Source: Palsa-1150 sp964531095 (GTDB lineage: Bacteria; Myxococcota_A; Polyangia; Polyangiales; Polyangiaceae). From it: a stretch of DNA of 64,000 bases. The position numbers were made by a program, and so were the translations under genes. The notes beneath the pieces were generated by a model. The model was not told where the DNA came from. It saw only the letters and a program-made list of their open reading frames with translations, and ran no database searches. Below are positions 52,253 to 59,946 of the stretch, in pieces (positions within the stretch are counted from its first letter, which is position 1; every line of letters begins with the position of its first letter). The stretch covers positions 62,001 through 126,000 of the forward strand of contig CAZHED010000001.1 of NCBI GenBank assembly GCA_964531095.1, given 5' to 3'.

Positions 52253-52732
52253 TCAGGCGGGGTCGACTTCCAGGCACCAGTAGCGCACGCTCTTTCGATC
52301 GGTTGCCGCGAACTCGTCGACGAGCGGCCCTTTCCAAATTTTCTTCAAGTCGGCCGAGAGCTTCATCTTATGGACGTCCCCCACGGTGAAGCTGCGGAGC
52401 TTGCCGCCGACATAATCCTTCATCTTGTCTTTGATCTTGGCGCGGGCCTGGCGCGGCTTGTAGTGAGCGACGAGGATGGAGGACTTGTCGAGCGGCCCGC
52501 CGATGACCTCATAACGCATGACGTACGCGTAGTCGTACAGATCGTCCGGCGGGAGCTTGGAAGGGATCTCGACCAACTTGGCGGTGAGCAGGAGAGCGCC
52601 CTCTTCTTCGGACCGCGCGAGACGCGGAGCCGCGAGGACGACGAGCGCCGACACGAGACCGAGGGTCATCGTGCGGCGGCCACGTCGAAGCCGATCCGAC
52701 GAGTGGGTTGCCGGCTCATGGCGCGTCGTCAT
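52253..52732 (-). CDS. Small secreted protein of unknown function, first gene of the O-acetylation block
   Basis: 159 residues from ATG at 52732; a second ATG at 52669 would start directly at the signal peptide (MTLGLVSALVVLAAPRLARS). The mature part of ~110 residues (LVEIPSKLPPDDLYDYAYVMRYEVIGG, then LVAHYKPRQARAKIKDKMKDYVGG and MKLSADLKKIWKGPLVDEF) is Lys-rich and not recognised. It begins the twelve-gene minus-strand block, so it is probably translated with the barrel protein that starts seven bases after it. Confidence 0.65.
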   Translation of the reverse strand: MTTRHEPATHSSDRLRRGRRTMTLGLVSALVVLAAPRLARSEEEGALLLTAKLVEIPSKLPPDDLYDYAYVMRYEVIGGPLDKSSILVAHYKPRQARAKIKDKMKDYVGGKLRSFTVGDVHKMKLSADLKKIWKGPLVDEFAATDRKSVRYWCLEVDPA

Positions 52733-52797
52733 CCGTAGAGATGCTACGACCTTTGCTGCGGCAATCCAACGTGCGGCTCGCAAATGCGAAACGGGCG

Positions 52798-52826
52798 CCG
52801 ACAGTGCCACGGGCAATTTGTATAAT
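52798..52826 (+). promoter_or_regulatory. Sigma-70-like promoter candidate
   Basis: CCGACA (52798-52803) and a perfect TATAAT (52821-52826) are separated by 17 bases. A perfect TATAAT is rare in this GC-rich sequence. If used, the message would carry a leader of about 360 bases before the ATP-grasp gene. Confidence 0.4.
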
Positions 52827-53162
52827 CACGAGATCGCCGTTGGAATGGGATTGTCGAAACGAGAAAAAATGAACCTGAATGGGTGCAGAGGAGAATTATC
52901 CCCTTTTCACGTCGGCCCCCACGCGATCGGACGCATTACACCTGACGCTCCCTGACGGTCACAGTACTGAACCTGGCGACTGTGTTGCCGGCTTCATCAC
53001 GCAGCACAACAGGTGACCAATCGTTGAATGCTCCCACGGGCAAACTCCCACCTGGGAGCTCCGCGGCAAGGACGCCGCGCGAATGAATGCTCATCCGGAG
53101 GCTGCCCGAAGCTCCAGCTGGCCGCGGCATCACGGGAAACTTCTCGGAAACTTGCGGACCGG

Positions 53163-53168
53163 TAAAAT
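53163..53168 (+). promoter_or_regulatory. -10-like box close to the ATP-grasp start
   Basis: TAAAAT (5/6) lies 24 bases before the ATG at 53193. The best upstream partner, TTCTCG at 53141, matches poorly. Confidence 0.3.
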
Positions 53169-53192
53169 GCCGCACTCCGATCGAGAGACCGC

Positions 53193-54647
53193 ATGCAGTT
53201 TGAACGTTACGAATCCAGCTCGTTTTACGACGAAATGTTCGATGCGGCAGGCCAGCCGCGCCACGGGTGCGCGCTCGTCGTTCGCACGCTCGCGGCCATC
53301 CCCGATGGCGAGGTGCTCCGGCGCCAGCGGGCGGCCGAGCGGGCGCTCCTCCACATGGGCAGCACCTTCAACGTGTATGGCCATGAAGACGGCGTCGAGA
53401 AGATCCTCCCCTTCGACATGATCCCGCGCATCATTCCCGCGTCGGAGTGGCGGCAGCTCGAGGTGGGGCTCAAGCAGCGCGCACGCGCGCTCGACCTCTT
53501 CATCGACGACGTTTACCACGCCCAGCGCATCCTCGCAGACGGGATTGTCCCACGCGAGCTGGTGGAGACCGCGACGACCTATCTGCCCGCGTGTCGAGGG
53601 CTCGACCCGCCGCGCGGAGTCTGGTGCCACGTCAGCGGAACGGACCTCGTGCGCGACAGCGACGGCCGTTACTACGTGCTCGAAGACAACCTGCGCTGCC
53701 CCTCGGGCGTCTCGTACGTGCTCCAGAATCGGCGGGTGATGAAGCGAACCTTCCCCCGCGTGTTCGAGGCGTCGCGCGTGCGCCCGGTCGACTCGTACCC
53801 GAGCCAGCTCTTGCAGATGCTGCAGCACGTCCGCCCTCGCGACGTCGCTTCCCCGACCGTCGTTCTCCTCACGCCCGGCGTCTACAATTCCGCCTACTTC
53901 GAGCACTCGTTTCTCGCCCAGCAGATGGGGATCGAGCTGGTCGAGGGGCGAGACCTCGCCGTGCGGGACGGATTCGTTTGGATGCAGACGACCCGCGGTC
54001 TTTCGCGAGTCGACGTGATCTACCGTCGTCTCGACGACACGTTCCTCGATCCTCTGACCTTCCGGCGCGACTCGATGCTCGGAGTTCCCGGGTTGATGGA
54101 TGTCGTTCGAGCCGGCCGCGTGACCTTGGCCAACGCCCCGGGAACCGGCATCGCCGACGACAAGGTGATCTACGCCTACGTCCCGGCCATCATCCGGTAC
54201 TACCTGGGGGAAGAGGCCATCCTGCCCAACGTGCACACATTCGTCTGCTTCGACGAAAAGCAGCGCGAGCACGTCCTCGCCAACCTGGACAAGCTCGTCG
54301 TCAAGGCGGCCAACGAGTCGGGCGGGTACGGCATGCTCATGGGGCCGCAGGCGTCCGCGTCGGAGCGCGCGATGTTCGCCGACCGCATCCGAGCGAACCC
54401 GCGGAACTACATCGCCCAGCCGCTCCTCGGCCTCTCCCGCGCGCCGACGCTGATTGAAGGCGCCGTCGAAGGCCGCCACGTCGATCTGCGTCCCTACATT
54501 CTGCACGGGGAAGACATCTTCGTCTTGCCCGGTGGCCTGACGCGCGTCGCATTGAAGAAGGGGTCGTTCGTGGTCAATTCGTCGCAGGGCGGCGGAAGCA
54601 AAGACACCTGGGTGCTCGCTTCGAACGGCTCGAGCGTAGGAGACTGA
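53193..54647 (+). CDS. Circularly permuted ATP-grasp protein (COG2308-like)
   Basis: 484 residues. Has the family's marks: HVSGTDLVRDSDGRYYVLEDNLRCPSGVSY, with the ATP-grasp Glu/Asn metal site (LEDNLR); VVKAANESGGYGMLMGP; and NYIAQPLL. Such enzymes are predicted amide-bond ligases in peptide-tag or small-peptide synthesis, and are nearly always followed by an alpha-E protein, as here (two-base gap). Known associates include transglutaminase-like and GAT-II proteins; a fused pair is found at 59947. Cytosolic. Substrates are unknown across the family. Confidence 0.92.
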   Translation: MQFERYESSSFYDEMFDAAGQPRHGCALVVRTLAAIPDGEVLRRQRAAERALLHMGSTFNVYGHEDGVEKILPFDMIPRIIPASEWRQLEVGLKQRARALDLFIDDVYHAQRILADGIVPRELVETATTYLPACRGLDPPRGVWCHVSGTDLVRDSDGRYYVLEDNLRCPSGVSYVLQNRRVMKRTFPRVFEASRVRPVDSYPSQLLQMLQHVRPRDVASPTVVLLTPGVYNSAYFEHSFLAQQMGIELVEGRDLAVRDGFVWMQTTRGLSRVDVIYRRLDDTFLDPLTFRRDSMLGVPGLMDVVRAGRVTLANAPGTGIADDKVIYAYVPAIIRYYLGEEAILPNVHTFVCFDEKQREHVLANLDKLVVKAANESGGYGMLMGPQASASERAMFADRIRANPRNYIAQPLLGLSRAPTLIEGAVEGRHVDLRPYILHGEDIFVLPGGLTRVALKKGSFVVNSSQGGGSKDTWVLASNGSSVGD

Positions 54648-54649
54648 CG

Positions 54650-55666
54650 ATGCTCAGCCGCGTGGCCGAAGCGATCTACTGGATGAGCCGCTACGCAGAG
54701 CGGGCGGAGAACGTCGCCCGCTTCCTGGACGTCAGCTTCCAGGTGATGCTCGATTTGCCCGACCCCGTCGGTGATCCGTGGGCGGGCGTCGTGAATGCGA
54801 CCGGCGACGAGGCTCTCTACGCCAAGAGCTACGGGGTAGCGACGCGCGACGACGTCGTGCGGTTTCTAACCTTCGACACCGGTTCGCCCAACTCGATCGT
54901 CTCGTGCTTGCGAAACGCGCGCGAGAACGCGCGCTCCGTGCGCGAAGTGATCTCGTCCGAGATGTGGGAGCAGATCAACAAGTGGTATCTCCTGGTGCGC
55001 GATGCCGCCGCGAGCGATTCCGTGCTGGAGGACCCGCACGATTTCTTGACCGAGGTCAAGCAAGCCTCCCACTTGTTCGTGGGGATTGCGGCGCTCACGA
55101 TGACGCACGGGGAGGGGTGGAACTTCGGCCGAATCGGCAGGCTCCTCGAGCGCGCCGACCAGACGAGCCGCATCGTCGACGCCAAACAGGCTCTCCTCCT
55201 CGCTCGTCCGAGCGAGCTCGGGGCGAGCCTCGACGGGGTCAATCTCTCTGCGCTGCTCCGCTCGGTGAGCGCCCTCGAGATGTACCGGAAGCGCCACGGA
55301 ATGATCGCGTTTCCGACGGTGATCGGGTTTCTTCTGCTCGAGAAGGGGTTCCCGCGCTCCGTCCGCTACTGTCTCAACGAGGGCGCGCGTTCGCTCCACG
55401 CGATCACGGGTACGCCGCCCGACGCGGGTGACTCGTTGCCCGAGCGCCGCCTTGGCCGGCTCAGCGCGGAGTACGAGTACGCGTCGGTCGGAGAGATCCT
55501 GTCCGAAGGGCTGCACAACCACCTCGATCGCCTGCAGTCGAATCTCAACGACGTCGGCGCGGCGATCTACCAGACGTTCTTCGCGGTTCGGCCGCAGAGC
55601 GCCGAGTCGCCGGAGCGACCAGCCACCGGCACCCAGGCGCAGTCCCAGTGGGGCCACATTCCCTAG
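54650..55666 (+). CDS. Alpha-E domain protein (COG2307-like)
   Basis: 338 residues. MLSRVAEAIYWMSRYAERAENVARFLDV is the conserved alpha-E N-terminus with its Glu-Arg-Asn set; GRLLERADQTSRIVDAKQALLL is the second conserved helix. All-helical fold. No enzyme activity has been shown for the family, but it is an obligate partner of the permuted ATP-grasp protein, perhaps holding the peptide substrate. It starts two bases after the ATP-grasp stop. A Pro/Gln tail ends the protein. Confidence 0.92.
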   Translation: MLSRVAEAIYWMSRYAERAENVARFLDVSFQVMLDLPDPVGDPWAGVVNATGDEALYAKSYGVATRDDVVRFLTFDTGSPNSIVSCLRNARENARSVREVISSEMWEQINKWYLLVRDAAASDSVLEDPHDFLTEVKQASHLFVGIAALTMTHGEGWNFGRIGRLLERADQTSRIVDAKQALLLARPSELGASLDGVNLSALLRSVSALEMYRKRHGMIAFPTVIGFLLLEKGFPRSVRYCLNEGARSLHAITGTPPDAGDSLPERRLGRLSAEYEYASVGEILSEGLHNHLDRLQSNLNDVGAAIYQTFFAVRPQSAESPERPATGTQAQSQWGHIP

Positions 55667-55719
55667 GAGGGCGGCGTCTTTCGGGCGGTCCCTTCGCGAT
55701 CCCGGCGTCGGGGGTCGTC

Positions 55720-55737
55720 GCCGTACATGAGTACGGC
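55720..55737 (+). terminator. Hairpin after the alpha-E gene
   Basis: GCCGTAC (55720-55726) pairs perfectly with GTACGGC (55731-55737) around ATGA, 53 bases after the stop. No strong T-run follows. Confidence 0.45.
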
Positions 55738-55934
55738 TCCTCGCCCCGGCGCCGGCCTCGCTCGGTCTCGACCGAAATACACCGCCCTCCTCACGCGATT
55801 GGACGCGCCGGTACCGGTCCGCTTCGCGCGGCCTGTCACGACGCCGCCGATGCTGGCATCAGTAGCCGATGCAGTCTTGTTTGCCGTCGGACCCTCCGGC
55901 GTGCATTTCGCCTTCGACGGCGACCGCCCCCGCG

Positions 55935-56651
55935 ATGCCGACGCCGATCGACGCCCTCGGCGCGGATCTCGCTGACGCCTTCGGTGGCAAAAGCCTCCTC
56001 TTTTACACGGGAGCCGTTGCTGGCAGCGCGGCCATGGCCTTCAGCGGCGCCGACTCGTCGATTCGCGTCGCTGTGCAGCAACACCTCGGGTCGAGCATCT
56101 ACGGCAACGCAGCGACCCTCACCGGCTACGTGTTGCCGGTCGCGTTGGCACCCGGAGTGTGGCTGACGGGGCTCTTGGTCGGAGATCGCGCGGCGACCGG
56201 CGCTGGAAGCGCGGCCGTGCAAGCACTCGCGGTTACCGCCGTTACAGCCGCCGTCCTCAAGATCACCCTCGGGCGTGCGTACCCGCCCGAAGACGCGCAC
56301 ACGTTCCGTCCTTTTCAAAGCTGGTCCTGGCCGTTTCCCGCCTGGCCCTCCGGGCACACGTCGTCCGCGTTCTCCGTGGTCGCCGCGCTGAGCGCCTACT
56401 ACGGGGCCGACGAACTGTGGATTCCGCTCGTCGGCTATCCGGTCGCGGCTGCGATCGGCTTGGGGATGCTTTCCGGAGACGAGCATTGGGCGTCGGATTT
56501 GCTCGCCGGGGTCGTCCTCGGCCAGTCCGTCGGCTGGTCGATCGGCCGTGCGTTCCGTGCGCGCGCCCGCTCCGAGACGGCGCCGAGCGTGTCGCTCGTC
56601 CCCATCCTCGGGCCGTCCTCGCGGGGCCTGGCGATCGCGGGCGTGTGGTGA
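55935..56651 (+). CDS. PAP2 family membrane phosphatase
   Basis: 238 residues from ATG at 55935; an ATG at 55869 gives 22 more residues without homologous character. Phosphatase motifs: KITLGRAYP (K-x6-RP-like with Ala before Tyr-Pro), WPSGHTSSAF and LSGDEHWASDLLAGVVLG with His and Asp. About five membrane helices. PAP2 enzymes dephosphorylate polyprenyl or phosphatidate pyro- and monophosphates at the periplasmic face; recycling of carrier lipid would fit the nearby glycan genes, which is inference. A hairpin follows the stop. Confidence 0.82.
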   Translation: MPTPIDALGADLADAFGGKSLLFYTGAVAGSAAMAFSGADSSIRVAVQQHLGSSIYGNAATLTGYVLPVALAPGVWLTGLLVGDRAATGAGSAAVQALAVTAVTAAVLKITLGRAYPPEDAHTFRPFQSWSWPFPAWPSGHTSSAFSVVAALSAYYGADELWIPLVGYPVAAAIGLGMLSGDEHWASDLLAGVVLGQSVGWSIGRAFRARARSETAPSVSLVPILGPSSRGLAIAGVW

Positions 56652-56654
56652 CTG

Positions 56655-56672
56655 CACCGCTGTCGAGCGGTG
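56655..56672 (+). terminator. Hairpin directly after PAP2
   Basis: CACCGCT (56655-56661) pairs perfectly with AGCGGTG (56666-56672) around GTCG, three bases after the stop codon. No T-run. Confidence 0.5.
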
Positions 56673-56819
56673 GACCTTGGTCTCGAAGCGCGCGGCTGTG
56701 CGCATGCCGGGGGGGGACTACGCCGGGCGATTTCCTTGCGTGGGGCCCGGTCGGGGCCTACGGTTCAGCAAGAGCACAAGCGTACCGCCCTGGGGGCCCG
56801 CGCTTGAGGGAGTCTTGCC

Positions 56820-58706
56820 ATGGGGCGAAGTCGGTATGTGGTGGCTGGGGTTCTGCTCGCCGGGTGCAACGCGGCTCCGCCCGTTCCGGACAACCCCGTA
56901 CCCTTCCAAGCCCCCGATCTGGGCGCCACCACGACCCAAGCCCTCTCGCCTCCTCCGATCTCCGGGGGAACGATGCTCTTGTCCCAGGACGGCCGGACGG
57001 CGATCGCCTCCGATCCGGATCGGGACTTCGTGAGCTTCGTGGATCTGACGCTGGGCACCGTCCGCGCTCGAACGGACCTGTCGCCCCACGACGAGCCGGG
57101 GCGCCTCGTGGAAGACAAGGGCGGCCGCGTGCACGTCGCGCTTCGTGGCTCCGGCCAATTGGCCACAATCTCGGTTGCCACGGGGGAGCTGATCGAGCGC
57201 CGCGATCTATGCGCGCAGCCGCGCGGTTTGGCGTATGACAGCACGCTCGACCGGGTCATCGTGGCGTGTGCGACCGGCGAGCTCGTGACGCTCCCGGCGG
57301 CATCCGGCCCGGCGCTGCAAGTGGTCACGGTCGAGCCCGATCTGCGCGACGTAGTCATCGACCCCGATTCCGAGTCGATCTTCGTGAGCAAGTTCCGTAC
57401 TGCGGAGGTCCTTCAGGTCGACGGAAGCGGTGCCATTCTGAATCGCACGTCGCTTCCAGCGAATCCTGGAAGCTTTCCCGCCATGGCGTGGCGGATGCGC
57501 CTGACGCCTGACCATACCCTGAGCATCGCCTACCAGGTCGACTCGACGACCTTCGTTCCTACGACTCCCGGCGGCTATGGAAATGCCGGGTCGGGGTTCG
57601 CGGGCCCGTCCGGTGGCTCGCTCGGTAGCTCGCCCGGGGGCCCGGGCTTTTCGGTCCCTGTCGGGGGCACTGTCAACGGCGTCGACGGCGGCTCCTTCTT
57701 CTTTGCCGGCTCCGGCATCGTGGGCACCGCCGTCGCGACTCTTTCCGCGGTGGACCTGTCCCTGTCCTCGGTTGGCGGCGTGGACGGAAACGTCTTGCCG
57801 GTCGATCTCGCGCTTCCGCCGCCGTCGCTCGCGATGACCGGCAGCCCCTCGGTCCTGGTCGCTGCGGGGAATTGGAAGTCCAAGGTCACGAATGCGTACG
57901 CCAAGCTGCCTATCGGTAGCTTCGGCGCGAACGGCTCGCCCGCCGCGGTCGACGGGCAGATCATCGCGACCGAAATTCGCCAGGATGGGACCATCGTTCT
58001 CCAGAGCCGCGAGCCTGCCCGGCTGTTCGTCGTGAAGGCCGACACATCGGGTCAGCCCGATCAAATTCTGACGACGATTGGCCTTTCCGACGTCAGCCGC
58101 GCGGACACCGGGCACACGATCTTCCACACGAACGCCGGCGGCTCGGTCGCGTGCGCGTCGTGCCACGGCGAAGGCGGCGACGACGCCCAGACCTGGAATT
58201 TCGGCGGCACCAAGCCGCGGCGAACGCCGTCGCTCCTGGGCACCGTGAAGGGCACGGCTCCGTATCACTGGGACGCCGACTTCCCCGACCTGGAGGCGCT
58301 CTCGCACGAGGTCTACACCCGGCGCATGTCGGGGCGGGTGCTCGCGCACGATCAGGTGTCTGCCCTTCAGAATTGGCTCGAGCAATTGCCGGCGCCGAAG
58401 CGTCCGGCGGTCGATCCCGCGGCGAAGGCGCGGGGTCAGCTGCTTTTCCAAGGCAAAGCGGACTGCGCACGCTGTCATTCAGGCCCCTCGTTCACGAACA
58501 ATGCGACGGTCGACGTCGGTACTGGTCTGGCGCTCCAGGTTCCGCCGCTGGTCGGCGTCGGAGCCCGCGCTCCGTTCATGCACGCCGGATGCGCGAAAAC
58601 GCTGACGGAGCGCTTCACCGTGTGCGCCAGCAGTGCCCACGGCCAAACGCAGAATCTCACCGCGGGTGAAGTCGACGACCTCGTGGCCTATATGAACTCG
58701 CTCTGA
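56820..58706 (+). CDS. Lipoprotein with beta-propeller and two-haem cytochrome c region
   Basis: 628 residues. Lipobox LLAGC (Cys about 16). Residues ~40-240 look like a YVTN-type propeller (IASDPDRDFVSFVDLTLGTVRA, VVIDPDSESIFVSKFRTAEVLQV). A Gly-rich stretch follows. The C-terminal part has two c-type haem sites, CASCH at 445-449 and CARCH at 549-553, and the general layout of di-haem peroxidase/MauG proteins (TPSLLGTVKGTAPYHWDADF, VPPLVGVGARAPFMHAG). It works outside the cytoplasm and may oxidise a substrate held by the propeller. Not assigned to a specific reaction. Confidence 0.8.
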   Translation: MGRSRYVVAGVLLAGCNAAPPVPDNPVPFQAPDLGATTTQALSPPPISGGTMLLSQDGRTAIASDPDRDFVSFVDLTLGTVRARTDLSPHDEPGRLVEDKGGRVHVALRGSGQLATISVATGELIERRDLCAQPRGLAYDSTLDRVIVACATGELVTLPAASGPALQVVTVEPDLRDVVIDPDSESIFVSKFRTAEVLQVDGSGAILNRTSLPANPGSFPAMAWRMRLTPDHTLSIAYQVDSTTFVPTTPGGYGNAGSGFAGPSGGSLGSSPGGPGFSVPVGGTVNGVDGGSFFFAGSGIVGTAVATLSAVDLSLSSVGGVDGNVLPVDLALPPPSLAMTGSPSVLVAAGNWKSKVTNAYAKLPIGSFGANGSPAAVDGQIIATEIRQDGTIVLQSREPARLFVVKADTSGQPDQILTTIGLSDVSRADTGHTIFHTNAGGSVACASCHGEGGDDAQTWNFGGTKPRRTPSLLGTVKGTAPYHWDADFPDLEALSHEVYTRRMSGRVLAHDQVSALQNWLEQLPAPKRPAVDPAAKARGQLLFQGKADCARCHSGPSFTNNATVDVGTGLALQVPPLVGVGARAPFMHAGCAKTLTERFTVCASSAHGQTQNLTAGEVDDLVAYMNSL

Positions 58707-58713
58707 GGTACGG

Positions 58714-59943
58714 CTATCGCCTCCACTCGACACCAGCTCCCAGCGACGGGCCCACGAGCGTCGCAGAGTTGCAGACGGTGGTGTTCGGTGGATCGGGGTT
58801 GGAGCTGCAAAGGTTCTCCTCGATCGATGCGCCGCCCGCAAAGCCGGTGAGGGCGACGGTGCCCTTGCCGCCGGTGCCCCGCACGAGCACCCGCACTCCG
58901 AGATCGCCGTACGCGAAGCCCACGTTGCCCCCTCCTCCGCGAGCGATGAGCATGGCCTTCGCCGAAACCGGGATCTGAACGCTCATCACGAAATACCCGA
59001 GATTGAACTGGTTATCGACCGCGATCGCGCTGCTCTCCATGTTGAGCGCGAGACCGTCCCGAGCACCGATTCGCGCTGATTCGACGATTTGCACGGCGCC
59101 GGTCTGCGGTGTTCCGCCGCCGAAGCTGAGTGTGTTGTTCACGTTGACGGTGGCGCCGCCCAAACCGAGGCCGACTTCGACGAACTGCGTGTCGAGGGCC
59201 AGGAGAAGGTTGGCGGCGAAGACAGTGACCGCTCCTTGGTTGCTGGTGGTCGTTTGCCCGAAGGGGCCCATGCAGCAAGACGTCGTCGTCGATGGCCCCG
59301 CGACGCCGAATGGAGCGATCGCCGCCCGCACCATGACCGGAGCCTCGAAGCGATAGGCGACGGACGCGGAGCCCAGCAGTCCCGCGCCCAGGCTGCCAAA
59401 GGTGATGAAGGCGCCCGTGAGAAGCGAAAGCTCCCAGAGGCCGCCGTGCCGGTCCGGGGCGACGACGCTCTCGGGCTCTTTGGCGGGACCACCGTGAGGA
59501 GCCTGCGCTTCGGGGGCTCTCGCGACGTAGACGCTCTGCGGTGGGGCCGCAGTCTGGCTCTCCACGGGACCGACGCGCACCGGGCGTGCGTCGACATGGG
59601 CGACCTCGACCCAAGGAAGCCCATCGTGAAGAAAGAGACTGGTCGCGTTGCCGTCGACGGGCATCACTCCGTCTCGCCGCGGGGCGAGCGGGTCGGAGAG
59701 GTCGAGCTGGACGACTCCGGCCGCTCCGCACGCGACGTAAAGCTTGACCCCCGTCCTCAGCGCGGACCGGCCCACGCAGCCGAGATCGACGGTCGCGCTC
59801 GTCCCACTCTGGGTGACCTGCAGAAAATGATCCTCCAGCGTATACAGCGGCTCCGGCGCGGCCTCGCGGCTCTCCTGCCCGTACGCCGGCCCCACGACCC
59901 CGGTCGTCGCCGCGATGACCAGGGCAAACGTCGACACGCGCAT
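58714..59943 (-). CDS. Secreted protein with barrel-like C-terminal half, unknown function
   Basis: 409 residues. Sec signal peptide MRVSTFALVIAATTGVVGPAYG. The first ~130 residues contain propeller-like strands (VKLYVACGAAGVVQLDLSDP, VDGNATSLFLHDGLPWVEVAH). The second half alternates Gly-rich beta strands (FGSLGAGLLGSASVAYRF, VEVGLGLGGATVNVNNTLSF, GVRVLVRGTGGKGTVALTGF) and resembles an outer-membrane barrel. It lies three bases upstream-adjacent to the transglutaminase fusion's end and is convergent with the cytochrome lipoprotein. Confidence 0.65.
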   Translation of the reverse strand: MRVSTFALVIAATTGVVGPAYGQESREAAPEPLYTLEDHFLQVTQSGTSATVDLGCVGRSALRTGVKLYVACGAAGVVQLDLSDPLAPRRDGVMPVDGNATSLFLHDGLPWVEVAHVDARPVRVGPVESQTAAPPQSVYVARAPEAQAPHGGPAKEPESVVAPDRHGGLWELSLLTGAFITFGSLGAGLLGSASVAYRFEAPVMVRAAIAPFGVAGPSTTTSCCMGPFGQTTTSNQGAVTVFAANLLLALDTQFVEVGLGLGGATVNVNNTLSFGGGTPQTGAVQIVESARIGARDGLALNMESSAIAVDNQFNLGYFVMSVQIPVSAKAMLIARGGGGNVGFAYGDLGVRVLVRGTGGKGTVALTGFAGGASIEENLCSSNPDPPNTTVCNSATLVGPSLGAGVEWRR

Positions 59944-59946
59944 TCG

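Larger units (their letters stand above)
52733..53192. other. 460-base divergent intergenic region, AT-richer than surroundings
   Basis: Separates the minus-strand O-acetylation block from the plus-strand ATP-grasp genes. It holds plus-strand promoter-like boxes (52798-52826, 53163-53168) and a small inverted repeat CTCCCA/TGGGAG (53045-53058). The 52800-52960 part is visibly AT-rich. Short readings exist (36 codons from 52845; 79 codons on minus, 52936-53175), but none has convincing codon use or a start site. Confidence 0.7.

Noticed and set aside
52845..52955. 36-codon reading on plus (MGLSKREKMNL...)
   Set aside because: No ribosome-binding site and no supporting feature; chance reading in an AT-richer stretch.
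52936..53175. 79-codon minus-strand reading with a protein-like sequence in the divergent gap
   Set aside because: Third positions are not GC-rich as in real genes here, there is no start signal, and it spans the presumed promoter region. A remnant cannot be excluded.
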